From positions 78,750,059 to 78,814,058 of the forward strand of contig JAKSZU010000016.1 in the NCBI GenBank assembly GCA_026018925.1: DNA of 64,000 bases, given 5' to 3'. A program made the position numbers and the translations under genes. Shown piece by piece: positions 53,131 to 63,735 of the stretch. The notes under the pieces are model-generated. The model saw only the letters and a program-made list of their open reading frames with translations. It made no database searches and had not been told where the DNA came from. This DNA comes from Tupaia tana. Its lineage: Eukaryota; Chordata; Mammalia; Scandentia; Tupaiidae. Position 1 is the stretch's first letter. Each line of letters begins with the position of its first letter.

Positions 53131-53867
53131 TATTTGGTTGTAAATCTGCTTTAATCAAGGCATGTTTTCCATGAATAAAAATCCCTTGAAAGCCATGTTG
53201 GTCAGAAAACAGGCAATGGGTTGTGTCTATGAACAGAGTATCCTTTACAACGGTCTAAAGAACTGTCACTTCTCGTCAACTGCCCTTTGATAATGAAGTA
53301 GCCCTTTTCCCCCTCAGCTGATTAAAGCTGTGTGATCAGATGAATAATCTTGCGGTCATGATGTCTGTTGCTATATAGAAATGGACACATTTTCTATCAG
53401 AATGGTTAATACAAAAATTGTTCTGTGCCTCTGATGAACCCTTTTAAATGTCGGATTCGGTATTTTGCAGAACTAACGATTACTTTCTGGTGGTCTCTTT
53501 CTGATGGTGAAGATGCTTGCAGGCATCAGGCAGGGCTAGTGTGTTATGTTTTATGGGGGACAGAGCTCTCCCACTTGGCCACTTGGGTTGATCTTTTGGA
53601 ATGTTGCCTTAAAAATGGTTGCAAGGTGTCAAAATACTACAGAGCAACCAAGATAAAATATCAATACTTACTGCATAAGGTGAAGCCTAGAAGTAAACCT
53701 TAGATGTCAAGCTGCTGGATACAATTCAGCAAATCCTCATCTGGGAGGACTTGGGCTTATAGGAGGGTTGTGTGGTGTATAGAGTATAATGAAGGGAAAC
53801 ACCAATATTAGGCCACATTGCTGTTTCAGTGAGCTTTGCTTGCTGATATGATGTATCAACAAGGTTC
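53131..53867. other. Unassigned DNA
   Basis: A 92-codon ORF (53425-53703) stands out slightly because its strand has no competing SINE, but it has no domain, signal or splice context that I recognise. Confidence 0.4.
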
Positions 53868-54040
53868 AGTGTGTTGGTTTTCCTGCCTACATATCACACT
53901 CACTTGGACAGTTTTGAAAATGATGCCTGGTGCTCATCTCAGATCAGTTATACTGGGTCTGTAAGTGTCCGGCATATTTCAGGTTTTCTATGGGTGATTC
54001 AAATATGCAAGTAGGATTGAAAACAATGTCTGAAATCGAA
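53868..54040. mobile_element. MER5A-like hAT MITE
   Basis: 'ttggttttcctgcctacatatcacactcacttggacagttttgaaaatgatgcctgg' matches 'ccttggctgcacattagaatcacctgggg...tactgatgcctggg', with 'agatcagttatactgggtctg' near the centre and a diverged second half. Palindromic family, so the strand is not assigned. Confidence 0.55.
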
Positions 54041-54084
54041 CAAGCTCTAATCTGAATCTCAGTTTTTGCACCTAGGTACTTGGT

Positions 54085-54230
54085 TTTATGATTAAGTTAT
54101 TCAACTGTCTAGTTTTCTTATCTGGAACAAGTGGCTAATAATTGTACCAAAGTCATCAATTTGTTGCAAAGATTAAACGAGATAAGTCATGTAAGGTATT
54201 TCAGACAGTACCTGACAAATGAAAAAAAAT
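54085..54230 (+). repeat. MIR SINE, 3' two thirds
   Basis: 'aagttattcaactgtctagttttcttatctggaac', 'taccaaagtcatcaatttgttgcaaagattaaacgagataagtcatgtaagg' follow the MIR core and 3' half. Confidence 0.65.
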
Positions 54231-54867
54231 TAAAAAACTATTGACTACTATTGCCATGCTTATTTGTCCTATAAATATTTACTGCCAGTGTGCAGAGAGA
54301 AGACATTGGACTCAAGCAACCAAATGGCTCTAGGAAGAGGTTTGCATCCCTAGTACCTCTTCATGAAAGTGAAACTCCCTTTTTCTGTCACTTTGTTTCT
54401 TCGGTGTGGGGCCCCTTTGATAAGGAGTGTGAACGAGTCACATTCTTCAATTACAAGCATGAGTTCTAACAGAAGCAAAGACTTGCATGTTCTTTCTACC
54501 CCAACTGGCTTTCCTGAGGAGACACTGAAACTAGCAGGCTGCAAATAACCTGAAAGAGTAGATGGAAAACTTCGACTGTCCCTGGCATCTTGCCAGTGCA
54601 GACAGCGCTCCTGGAAATATTTTATCTCTGAAAATAAAAATCAATTCAGTGGACCCAAAGATAATGTAGTATCCACAGACATGTCATTTTTCTTCTGACG
54701 TAATTCCCTCTGATGTAGCTAAAGGGTTCAGTTGTCAGTGGCAAGACAGAGGAAGTATTTTTTTCCCCAAGATAAATTATGAATTGGCCTCTGTTCCATT
54801 GGCCTGGTGCTAATATATACCCAATCATCAAGGTCAGACCTGGCTTCCGCTCACTTACCCCCAAAGT
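54231..54867. other. Unassigned DNA
   Basis: No gene or repeat recognised. Short ORFs on both strands over the same bases (54350-54548) suggest chance. Confidence 0.45.
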
Positions 54868-55012
54868 GGTAAAATGGTTAACAGTATTAGATTTTGATGG
54901 CAGAGGTTCAACTTCTGGCTGTGCCCTGGTCTCAGTAACATGACATACAGCAAACTATTCATCTCCTGGGGCTTCGATTTTTCCATCTGTACAATGGGAT
55001 AATTTCACCTGC
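54868..55012 (+). repeat. MIR SINE
   Basis: 'ggtaaaatggttaacagtattagattttgatggcagagg', 'cagtaacatgacatacagcaaactattcatctcc', 'ttccatctgtacaatgggataatttcacctgcc' follow MIR closely. A SINE starts 4 bp downstream. Confidence 0.75.
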
Positions 55013-55016
55013 CTTT

Positions 55017-55168
55017 GGGCCAGTGGGTGGTGTAGTGATTACAGTGTTGGACTCCAACATTTTGAGTACCATACCTGGTGGCTTGAAAAATCACACTGTG
55101 TGTGTTTTCTCTTTTTCTCACTCTGGCAAACAAATGCACCCTATTGCCAAAAACATACAAACAGACTA
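55017..55168 (+). mobile_element. tSINE-A copy with a different internal deletion
   Basis: Head GGGCCAGTGGGTGGTGTAGT, 'ggtggcttgaaaaatcacactgtgtgtg', then straight to 'ttttctctttttctcactctggc' and 'gcaccctattgccaaaaac'. About 110 bp of body is missing, at other breakpoints than in the 17385 and 42921 copies. Confidence 0.8.
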
Positions 55169-55650
55169 ACAAAAACCTCCCCACTATACCTACCCTGCAT
55201 GATCTTTGTAAGAATTTAGTAAACTTATTTTTTTAAATTTATTTCTGGATCAACTTTTATTTAGAAACCACTCACATGCTTAATTACATGTAAGATGGCA
55301 AAAATTCTTAACTTACTAAAAATTATAGATACTTTCATTTATATTTGTCTGTGTTAATATCAGAAATGTTTGTCAGGATTTTTATCAATGTCTTAGTCAT
55401 GACTTTCATGTTTCTTTTTTTAGCTACAACAGGATTGCATATTTTTTAAAGGTGTTTTTCAGTGCCCAGTATTTAAAACACACTTACTGCATTGTTGCCA
55501 TGAGGAGTATATTAATGATTTGAAAAGCCAACCAAAATTTAAAGTTGTGTGTGTGCTCTGCCTCTGGAAGCTGACACACGTTATGACTTGCATTGTTACT
55601 TGGGGAAACATACTAGAAATGGCAAGCAGTCCTGAAACTGGGCTTCAAGA
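55169..55650. other. Unassigned DNA
   Basis: No gene or repeat recognised. Confidence 0.45.
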
Positions 55651-55662
55651 GACTTTGTTTGG

Positions 55663-56375
55663 AATGGATTGAAAAAGTGTGGCACATATACTCTATGGAG
55701 TACTACTCAGCCATAAAAAACAAGAAGACCCTGGAATTTGATAGAAAATGGCTGGATATGGAGGATCTATTGCTGAGTGAAGTAAGCCAGGATATGAAAG
55801 AAAGATATTGTGTGTATCCACTTAATATATATCGACTATCTGCACTTTATGGTAGAGATCAAAATATTGGAGGGCATAAAAGCAGTGAAAAGACAGTTAG
55901 CGATGATAAGACAGTGTGGAAAAAGGTAGGAGAAGAGAAGAGTATGGAGAAGGATAGCAAGAGAACAAATAGAGAGGCACGCCATTAGTGGGATTCAGAT
56001 ATGGTTTATTACCTGTTGATGATGACATGTCTAGTATTCTCAACTGGACAGGTCTGAGAAGTATTTCATGTTGGGTAAAGTCTTCTTACAAGTAAAATGA
56101 TAAATAGTGATTGAATGTTAAAAAAATAATTGGAATAATAATAATAATCTGGAAGAAAATGAAAAGCTATTGGAAGATGGTGATGGGGATTTTAATGTCT
56201 TTGTATTTACTGATATGAATGGTATTCCTTCTGGTAAAAGACATGTAACACACTGTCAAGTTATATGTGATTCAATGTAATATAAATAAGATTATGATAA
56301 TAATAACATTTTTTGAATATAAAAATAAAAATTGCTTCTGAAAAAAAAATAACTCTACAAACATGAAAAAAAGAA
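55663..56375 (+). mobile_element. 5'-truncated lineage L1: ORF2 C-terminus and 3' UTR
   Basis: Open frame to the stop at 55986-55988 encodes the L1 ORF2 C-terminal end, with the hallmark WIEKVWHIYSMEYYSAIK and then LLLSEVSQDMKERY. Reverse transcriptase and endonuclease are absent, so it is dead on arrival. A 3' UTR of about 350 bp with A-rich tail follows. The flanks show TTTGTTTGG at 55654-55662 and 56378-56386 as probable TSD. The intact frame indicates youth. Confidence 0.85.
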
Positions 56376-56439
56376 GTTTTGTTTGGCAACTGGAATAAAA
56401 ATGCCCACATGTCATGTTTATAGTTGTAGCAAAAGAACT

Positions 56440-56590
56440 GCTGCTAGATCGGGGCCAGAAAGTCTGGTTCTAATCCTGGTTCTCACCATAACTGATGCGA
56501 TCACCCTGGACAAAACATTGTCATGTTTCTCCACCTGTTTTGTTGATTTTAAAGTGTATTTAGAATTATATGTTAAGGTCAAAGCCGGCT
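56440..56590 (+). repeat. MIR SINE, 5' half, diverged
   Basis: 'ccagaaagtctggttctaatcctggttctcaccataactg' and 'gatcaccctggacaaaacattgtcatgtttctcc' follow the MIR head and core. Confidence 0.45.
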
Positions 56591-56599
56591 TGACTATGC

Positions 56600-57644
56600 A
56601 TTGAAAACATGGTCATATTTAGGGAATTCTTGTTGATTTTATAAAATAGCCCAAGAGAGAGCCCTCACAATGGGTTGATTTGAGTGGCTGCTGGTAAAGA
56701 CCAGGCCTTTTACTGCCCTGTCATTTGACACCAGATGATAAACACCAAAGGACAGGGACTTTGTTCTGATCTGGCTATTCTCTACCTGCAGAGACCCACC
56801 CTCTACCCAGCTCCATTTAGTCCTGTGTGCTAAAGCACTAAGGAATCATATACTGACAGGCACCACCAGGCGAGCTTCCTTGCCTCCTAGTCCATAGTTC
56901 AGGTAAACAAATGGGAGTAACTGGTAGGAGATGAGATGAGGAAAAGAGGGAAGTGTCTCAGTGTTTATTCTGAGGTTAATGTATTTTCTATGGTCTTGTG
57001 CTCATCGGCCTAGCTGAGTCTCCCTCTCCAAGGCCATGGTGTCCACCAGACAGGTTTGTTAATAAAGCTGTAGCTCTCATCAGACTTTGGCAAATACTAT
57101 TTTCACTTGCTCCCACGGGAATGGTCTAGGACCCATCACATCATTCCCTTTGTTGCTTGCTTCAGATGCTTCTACATCTCCTATAGATTTTCCACGTGTT
57201 ACAGGAGTTAATTCATTAAACTTTCTTTAATCACCCCATTGGATCTACCATCTGTTTTTATGCCAGGATCCTGCTCAGTACCACTACATATTTAACCCCT
57301 GTCAAGTCTCTTGTATTTAGCAGATATTTAAGACACATTTTTAAATAACCTTTTGGCTTCTCATGAAATCACCCTGTGTGAGCACTATTAACATACTGGT
57401 CATCAGAATTAAAGGGGCCAGAATCATGCATTTTTTTCTTCTTTGATGCAACTCTATCTTCACCGTCTCCCATTTTTTTATTCGACCCCAAGTTGTTATG
57501 TATTTGTAGCTATTATCTGTCAAGAACTACATAAAATGTTGAAAAAGGTATTTGAAAATAAAAGTAGTATTTCCTATGTACCTAAGTATTTACCATTTCA
57601 AATATTCATTTGCTGTCTAAAGAACTGAATTACCAACAGGTATC
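56600..57644. other. Unassigned DNA
   Basis: 1 kb without a named repeat; the last part may be L1-derived. No gene. Confidence 0.4.
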
Positions 57645-59160
57645 AATTTCCTTCAACCTGAGGAACTTCCTTTAGCATTTCTTACAGTGCGCATGTGCTG
57701 ACAATACATTCTTTTAATTTTCTTTTATCTATAAAAGCATGGAGAAAAATTTTGGATACTAGAGACAGTGCAGAAAAAAAGTGGAAAATGGAGGAGAGTG
57801 AGAGGAAGGGAATCAGGGTTTAAAAGAAAGAAGCAAGACATTTAAGGGACACAAAAATGGAAAATTATCTGTTGAAGATAATGTGTTTGATAATATCTTT
57901 AACTGGACTAATATACAGTATATTCATGCTGGAAAAATGTATTTCGCATGCTGTAATGGTATACAGTGATTGAATGTATAAAAGAACAATAAAATATATA
58001 CGAACTTTTCTTTTATCTGAAAATGTGTTTATTTTAAATACCTTAATTTTTGAAGCATATTTTAAAACTGTTCTGGATTGATTGCTTCTATTTTTCTTTC
58101 AACATTAAAAAATGTTGCTTTATTTTCTGGCCTTCATTGTTTCTGATGACAAACCAACAATAATTTGTCTGCATATAATTCCACCACCACCACCTACCCT
58201 TAACCCTTCCCCCACCCCTCCGAGGACAAGCTGTTTTCAATATTCTTTATCTTCGGCTTTCACATTTGACTCTGAGATGTGTGGGCATGGGCATCTTTAT
58301 ATTTATTCTTGATGGGCTTTACTAAACATCTTTAATCTGCAAACTTGCATCTTTTTCCAAATTGGGACAGTCCTCAAACATTAGATCTTTTTTAAAAAGT
58401 TATGTCCTGTTTTGTCTCTTTTCTCTAGGACTCTAACTACACATATATTCTATCTTGGATACTTTGGATACTTTCTATATTCAAGTTTACTGACTCTTTA
58501 CTCTGTGACCGCCTATATAATGTTAAACTAATCCAGCAAATTTTAATTTCAGATGTTACATTTTTTAGTTGAAAATATCAGTTTGTTTCATGTTCATAGT
58601 TTATGTCTGATATTTTCTGTCTTTTTTTTACTACACACATATTTGTATTTACATCATTGAGCATACTTATAATAGCTGCTTTAAAACAATTTTCTGTGAT
58701 TTCCAATATATTGATCATCTCCAGGTTTGTGTTCATTGATGGTACTTTCTTTTGTCATAAACAGTCACATTTTATTTTTTGTTTTGGTTAATTTTATATT
58801 GATCAAGGTTATTGTGAATATTACAGATTCTGTTATATTCCCTTCAAAATGTTTTACTTATTTATTTGTTTTAGCAGAACATTAACTTGGTGGTTGAACT
58901 CAAACTGCAAATGTTATGTCTTGGGAGACAACTCTAGTATCCGTTTACTGATTTTATCCTTAGATTCTTTGCTCGTGGCCTACCCTGTGCATGAGTGGTT
59001 CAGTGGCCAGTGAGAGATTCAGGCACAGCTCATCGATGAAATCAAGAGACTGCCTAAGTTGCTTTTTCAGAAAATCCCTCCCTTTTTGTAGCTGAGATTG
59101 CCCTAAACTCTGTCCTCTGATTTTCTAGGCAAGACACACCGTCGGTTTTCTATTTAACTT
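57645..59160 (-). repeat. Ancient L1 5' region (ORF1 and 5' UTR), antisense
   Basis: Plus-strand text 'ttcctttagcatttcttacagtgc', 'cttttatctgaaaatgtgtttattttaaatacc', 'gccttcattgtttctgatgac', 'tttgactctgagatgtgtgggcatgggcatc', 'ctctaggactctaactacacatatat', 'cttataatagctgctttaaaac' is the antisense of old L1 ORF1/5' UTR in correct order. A young L1 fragment (57731-58005) interrupts it. Confidence 0.7.
57731..58005 (+). mobile_element. 5'-truncated lineage L1, 275 bp, with 13-bp TSD
   Basis: Only L1 3' UTR: starts 'ataaaagcatggag', homologous to the sequence at about 55875 ('cataaaagcagtg'), and ends 'gtatacagtgattgaatgtataaaag' plus an A-rich tail. TSD TTTTCTTTTATCT is perfect (57718-57730 and 58006-58018). 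Defines the 3' end of the recently active L1 lineage. Confidence 0.88.
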
Positions 59161-59277
59161 TTAGTCACCCATCAAAACATGTCATCATGACGCCAGCCAT
59201 CAACTAGAAGTTTTAAGAATGGGAAATTTCCCCAGCATAACGTCTTTTCTCAATGAATGACTCCTCAAGTACAACCT

Positions 59278-59278
<1 letters not shown>

Positions 59279-59326
<48 letters not shown>
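59279..59326. repeat. Uninterrupted poly-T, 48 bp
   Basis: A pure 48-bp T run followed by 'gtccagggtgtatag'. Such runs are normally antisense retrotransposon tails, but no SINE or L1 3' end follows that I recognise. It could belong to an unrecognised insertion or have lost its element. Confidence 0.9.
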
Positions 59327-59327
<1 letters not shown>

Positions 59328-59430
59328 TCCAGGGTGTATAGTTATCATCTGTGGAGAGGTCAGTATAGAAGAATTATCATTCATACCAAAAGACAAACTA
59401 AAATATACATTCTTTAAAAAATTAATACTA

Positions 59431-59687
59431 GGAACCAGCAGGTGGCAGAAGGGTTACATCTCTGGACTCCCACGTAATCAATTGCGGTTCTAGTCCCTGA
59501 CCCAGTAGTTTCAAACACACTGAGCATGTGTGTGTGTGTGTGTGTGTGTGTGAGTGTGTGTGTGCATACCCAAAATCCTTAGAGGAGATTAAAGGAGAAG
59601 GAATCATGATGTGGCCATCCCTCCTGGGGGGTGATTTCTCACTTTCTGTCTCTCTCATGCCCTATAGCAAAATCTCTTTAAAAAATA
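59431..59687 (+). mobile_element. tSINE-A copy, first of a tandem pair, with (TG)n
   Basis: Head GGAACCAGCAGGTGGCAGAA, whose CCAGCAGGTGGCAG is a full match to the CTCF core. (TG)n at 59526-59564 replaces 'gtgtgcgtgcgtg'. The GCGAGCGCACG segment is lost before 'catgccctatagc'. Confidence 0.88.
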
Positions 59688-59695
59688 AAAAAAAT

Positions 59696-59986
59696 TGGGA
59701 CCAGCAGTTAGCGTAATGGCTATATCGCTGGACTCCCACGTAGTCGACCGCGGTTCGAGTCCCGGACCCGGTGGCTTAAACTCACGCCGGGCACGTGTGC
59801 GTGCGTGCCCAAGATCCCGAGAGGAGAATGGAGGAGAAGGGATTGTGGCGTGGCCATCCCCCCTGGGGAGTGATTTCTCGCTTTCTATCTCTCTGTCTCT
59901 CTCTGTCTGTCTGGCGAGCGCACGCGCCCTATAGCAAAAACCTCTCCAAAAAAAAAAAAAATAAATAAATAAATAAAAAAAATTAT
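59696..59986 (+). mobile_element. tSINE-A copy, second of a tandem pair, best-preserved sense copy
   Basis: Head GGGACCAGCAGTTAGCGTAA, intact box A and B, all major CpGs kept ('cgaccgcggttcgagtcccgg', 'gcgagcgcacgcgccc'), end 'tatagcaaaaacctctcc', tail of A13 and (AAAT)n. It inserted in the A-rich tail of the 59431 copy (flanking AAAAAAATT on both sides). A good reference for the young subfamily. Confidence 0.96.
59709..59762 (+). promoter_or_regulatory. Internal Pol III promoter (box A and box B) of a young SINE
   Basis: Box A TAGCGTAATGG at 59709-59719 (consensus TRGYNNANNGG) and box B GGTTCGAGTCC at 59752-59762 (consensus GGTTCGANTCC), spaced as in tRNA genes. This copy could be transcribed by RNA polymerase III; expression is not shown by sequence. 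Confidence 0.8.
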
Positions 59987-59989
59987 TAT

Positions 59990-60340
59990 ACAAATGTTCA
60001 TAAGTTTTTACAGGAAAATAGGCTGAACAAATGCAAACCAGAATTTATAAATTCATTTGATAAAGGCAGAAGGCCTATTCCAAAGTGTGCTTAAAATATG
60101 AGTATGGCATTTAATTTAATCACACTTAGAATTTGGGAACCTTATGGCAGTGTTTCTCAATCTCTCTCAACAAAATGCCTCCAGAATTGAAGGGTATAAA
60201 CTATTTGAACATCTTCCTTCTTTCCAAGAAAGGTTGGAATATTCATTCAAAAAAGTTTCTTCACTGAAAAATGATTTTGAAAATTTTGCTTTAGACATTC
60301 AACAGGAATAACAATAATAGCAAGAGTAAAATCGCTATTC
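59990..60340. other. Unassigned DNA
   Basis: 'gcagtgtttctcaatctctctcaa' at 60148 resembles the start of hAT MITEs, without confirming sequence after it. No gene. Confidence 0.4.
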
Positions 60341-60358
60341 CTATACTTCTTCTTCTTC

Positions 60359-60603
60359 TTTTTTTTTTAAGAGAGAGTTTGTTTGTTTTATACAGGGTGT
60401 GCGTGCTCAGAGACAGAAAGCAAGAAATCACCCCCTGGGGGTTTGGCCACACCACAATTCCTTCTCCTCCATTCTCCTCTCAGGATTTTGGATATACATG
60501 TACCCATGCCTGGTATGAATTTCAAGCCACTGGGTCTGGAACTCAAACTGCAGTTGGCATTATGGGAGTTCAGCAACATAACCATTATGCCATCCACTGG
60601 TCA
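60359..60603 (-). mobile_element. tSINE-A copy with TSD
   Basis: T-rich start, 'gtttgttttatacagggtgtgcgtgctcagagac', body, antisense box B-like 'ggaactcaaactgcag', end 'atgccatccactggtc'. TSD TATTCCTATACTTCT/TATTTCTATATTTCT (60336-60350 and 60607-60621, 13/15). Confidence 0.87.
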
Positions 60604-60679
60604 CGTTATTTCTATATTTCTACTAACACTGGCTTGTCAGGTATGCTGCCATTGTAGCTCTTGCCTTAATTTCTGACTT

Positions 60680-60785
60680 ATGGGTAAGTAAATTAAAGCC
60701 CATGAAAGTAATACAATGACAAAATTCTCAACAGCTTATCAGTGGTGGGGCCAGGATTCAAATCTAGGTTCCCATGTGGAAAATG
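60680..60785 (-). repeat. MIR fragment
   Basis: 'caacagcttatcagtggtggggccaggattcaaatctaggttcccatg' matches the antisense MIR head ('cacagctagtaagtggcagagccgggattcgaacccagg'). Confidence 0.6.
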
Positions 60786-61392
60786 GGATCTTACTGTTAC
60801 TTGTGTTCTAGATTAATATCAATTCTTATTAAAAATGATCATTTTTGAATGTACTATGCTGGAAGAATATATTAATTTATATCAAAGAAAGATCAATTGT
60901 CATTTAAACTCAGAAGAATTACTGAATACGCCACTATTTTTTTATATCTTTTGACATAGACCAAACCATAAGCCTGTATGTCTATGCAATAGTAAACAGA
61001 GGTTGATTGGCAGAAATAAATTTGGTTCCAAGGAAAGAGGAGGAAGTTGCTGTTGAAAGTCTATAAGACCTTTTCATGGACCTCATAAGAAATTCCATTA
61101 TTCCAGAATTCTAACATGATTGAAAACCCAGGGCATCAGTCACTTTCAGAAGCTAATCATATTCTTAACAGCCAGAACAGTGTGACTTTGGCTCAAGATA
61201 GGTCAAACTTGTTTCTTTCCCTTTTGGTGGGGGTCAGGGTGGGTTGGGGGGAGATTTAACTGGATTGAAAATAGCTTTGAATCTGAAAGACACTTGAATA
61301 AAATTTTACTATGAGTCTAACCGATGTCTTCATTAAGAAGGTCATTTTGAAAGTTTCTTCACATCTTGTTTCACCTAGGAAGAAGAGACATC
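60786..61392. other. Unassigned DNA
   Basis: 'gaatgtactatgctggaagaatatatt' at 60847 faintly resembles the lineage L1 3' UTR. A G-rich stretch occurs at 61226-61252. No gene. Confidence 0.4.
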
Positions 61393-61406
61393 AGACTGTG
61401 GTTTTT

Positions 61407-61679
61407 TTTTTTTGTTTTTTTGTTTTTTTTGAGAGGTTTTTGCCATAGGATGTGTGCACTCACCAGACAGACAGAGAGAGAGACAGAGAGACAGTGAGAA
61501 ATCACCCCCAAAGGGGGATGGCCATGCCGCAATCCCTTCTCCTCCATTCTCCTCTTGGGATCTTGGGCATGCACGCACACGCGCCCTATGTGAGTTTAAA
61601 GCCACCAGGTCCGGAACGCGAACCACGGTCGACTACATGGGAGTCCAGCGACATGGCCATTATCCTAACTGCTGGTCCC
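61407..61679 (-). mobile_element. tSINE-A copy, young, perfect 14-bp TSD
   Basis: Interrupted poly-T, 'gagaggtttttgccatagg', full body, 'gcacgcacacgcgccc', antisense box B region 'ggaacgcgaaccacgg', end 'cctaactgctggtccc'. TSD AGACTGTGGTTTTT at 61393-61406 and 61680-61693. Confidence 0.95.
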
Positions 61680-61693
61680 AGACTGTGGTTTTT

Positions 61694-62305
61694 CTTTGGA
61701 ACTGTGTCATGTTAAAATTCTCTTGGCATGCACAGAGGGTATTTGTCGAATCTAATGGAATGTGTCACGTAGACAGACTTAGCCAGCACACCCAAAGGGA
61801 CCTGTCCCGTCTCAGGTGCTAAAACCAGGAGAGAAGGTGCTAAGAAGCCCTCCAATTACCTAGTTTGTATGTGTCTGTGGCATTGCACACTGGGCTAAAT
61901 TCATACACAACAACTTATATTTTCTATTTCTAGTCTGAGAAACTGTTCCTGAGTATCCAAGCCATTTATTGAGTCATTTTACTTCCTGTGAGGATGTTAT
62001 TTTAATAGTACATTATTATAGGAGGACAGAAAGAAAAGGGGGCATTATACAGAGACCTTATCATCTCTTCCTTACTTGGGATGTAAGTGAAGCTATCAAC
62101 TCTCTATCAGTTCAGATGTAAAATAATGCATGCAAATAATGTGTGTGTGTCTGGTGCACTGTTTTCTCTTAACCACCACCCCCCCACACACACACACATG
62201 GTAACATGAAATCTTCTCTTTCTCCATTCTTACCCCAACTTTCCCATTTCTAACTCTCAACTCAACTTTGTTCCTGGCTCTTACCTCTGTAACATGGGAT
62301 GCCAA
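61694..62305. other. Unassigned DNA
   Basis: No gene. Short C-rich/(CA)n tract at about 62178-62200. Confidence 0.45.
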
Positions 62306-62309
62306 TGTA

Positions 62310-62450
62310 TGACATTGTTTATTGCATTGTATGAAGTGCTAAGGATTTAATAAGAAACTCCCCTTGTTGAGTTTATTCTCTAGTGGTAGAGATAGACTAT
62401 TAATCAAATATTTGTGCAAGTGAATGTGTAATTATAGACTTAAATACCAT
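62310..62450 (-). repeat. L2-like fragment, antisense
   Basis: 'gtgctaaggatttaataagaaactcccc', 'ttgagtttattctctagtggtagagatagac' and 'gcaagtgaatgtgtaattatag' match the old series 'ctggggatacaa...atggagcttacattctagtggg...agacagac', like 18370. Confidence 0.5.
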
Positions 62451-62624
62451 CTCTATTAATGACCTGTTAATAATATAAGTTATAATTTATACAATCACAA
62501 ACATGTATTGCATGCACAATTAAAACTTATAAGCTAATTTGGAAATGTATACCCTTTTTTACTGCTATCAAATCTTTCTTCCAATATGATTTCTTTTAAG
62601 CTTATGAATTTGTTTCTTCCATGA

Positions 62625-62720
62625 CAGAAGGTGAGGCAGAGAGAGACAGAGATAGAGAGACAGAGACAGAGGGACAGGTCCCCCCACCCCCCCCCCCCCC
62701 CCCCCCCCACACACACACAC
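62625..62720. repeat. Low-complexity compound: GA tract, poly-C of 22, (AC)n
   Basis: A GA/CAGA tract (62633-62676), then C6, A and an uninterrupted C22 (62687-62708), then (AC)6 (62709-62720). The GA part resembles the antisense SINE stretch but the surroundings do not. The C run is exceptionally long; it can form i-motif/G-quadruplex structures and is prone to assembly error. Confidence 0.85.
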
Positions 62721-63372
62721 AGGCTGTCCTTGCTATGATGCACCTCAGGTCTCAGCCAGCCTTAATCATAGGCTCAGGCCCAGCATGTTCAAGGAGTTTC
62801 TAGAATAAGAATCTGGGGCCTTTTCCAGGTGAGTATAGCTGTACCTTCTCCAGATCCCTGATTTTTCATATACAAAGTGATACTATGAGAAGTTATTTTT
62901 ACACATTTTACTTGATTTTCTCTCCATAAAGTTTCTAGTAAGAGAATGACATGTATAACAAATTTGAGTTATGTTCAATGTTTCAATGAACCCCAAGTAT
63001 TGTGCATATTTCCAGTGAGAGGGCTGAAGATCTAGCATCCAACATTCATACATCCTTTCTACTTGAGTATTGTTTCTTTGCTTTCTAAAGCACCTTAGTG
63101 TTTAGCCCTTATTTTGCTTTAATGATATTTCTCTGCTATAACTTTATTCTTAAGTGCAGTTTGAGTGAAAGATATCTATGTGTCTCCCCCAGATATTGGA
63201 AGATTTGTAAGAATTCTTCTTACAATAAATGCCTCTTTTCTCTCACCATTCTACCAGCTCCTCCCAGCAATGGACTATTCTTTCTCCCCTGCTCTGCAGA
63301 ACCTTTCATTAGATGATGTTCCACATGCAAACTATGTGTTGACTCTCAAACCGTCACTTACCCATTGACTAT
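62721..63372. other. Unassigned DNA
   Basis: No gene or named repeat. Confidence 0.45.
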
Positions 63373-63375
63373 AGT

Positions 63376-63735
63376 TGGAATATGTGCTTTGAAAATTTAT
63401 GTGCTGACTCTTGTAATGGGATTAAGAAGGTGAAAACTGGATCAATTATGGTGTCAAAAGGTGGAGCTTTAAGGAAGATATTAGGATGAGGTCCTCAGGA
63501 CGGGGGTCCCCGTGATTGACTCCTGGTTGGTTTTAAAAGAGCGAGAAGGAGAGGCACACACAGAACACAGACCATGCTGTCCTACATCCCGCCAAGGTAT
63601 GATAAGCCAGAGAACCTCACCAGAAGGGGTCCCTGGACCTTGGACCTCCACATAGTGGGCTTAGTAAACCTCCACTTTATAAATCAGCCAGTTTCAGGTA
63701 TTTCCTGTTATTAACAATAAAAAGACTAGCATACT
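63376..63735 (+). mobile_element. ERVL-MaLR LTR, sense, same subfamily as 21598
   Basis: 'gtaatgggattaagaaggtg', 'ggtccccgtgattgactcctggttgg', 'cttggacctccacatagtgggc', 'cagtttcaggtatttcctgttattaac' parallel the LTR at 21598-21980 block by block. Solo LTR. Confidence 0.7.

Noticed and set aside
55659-55988. 109-codon ORF as a host gene
   Set aside because: The translation is the conserved L1 ORF2 C-terminus, with L1 3' UTR and a TSD around it.
59752-59762. Possible tRNA gene from box A/box B
   Set aside because: The boxes belong to repeated SINE copies; the acceptor and anticodon stems do not form a proper tRNA and a 3' SINE body follows.
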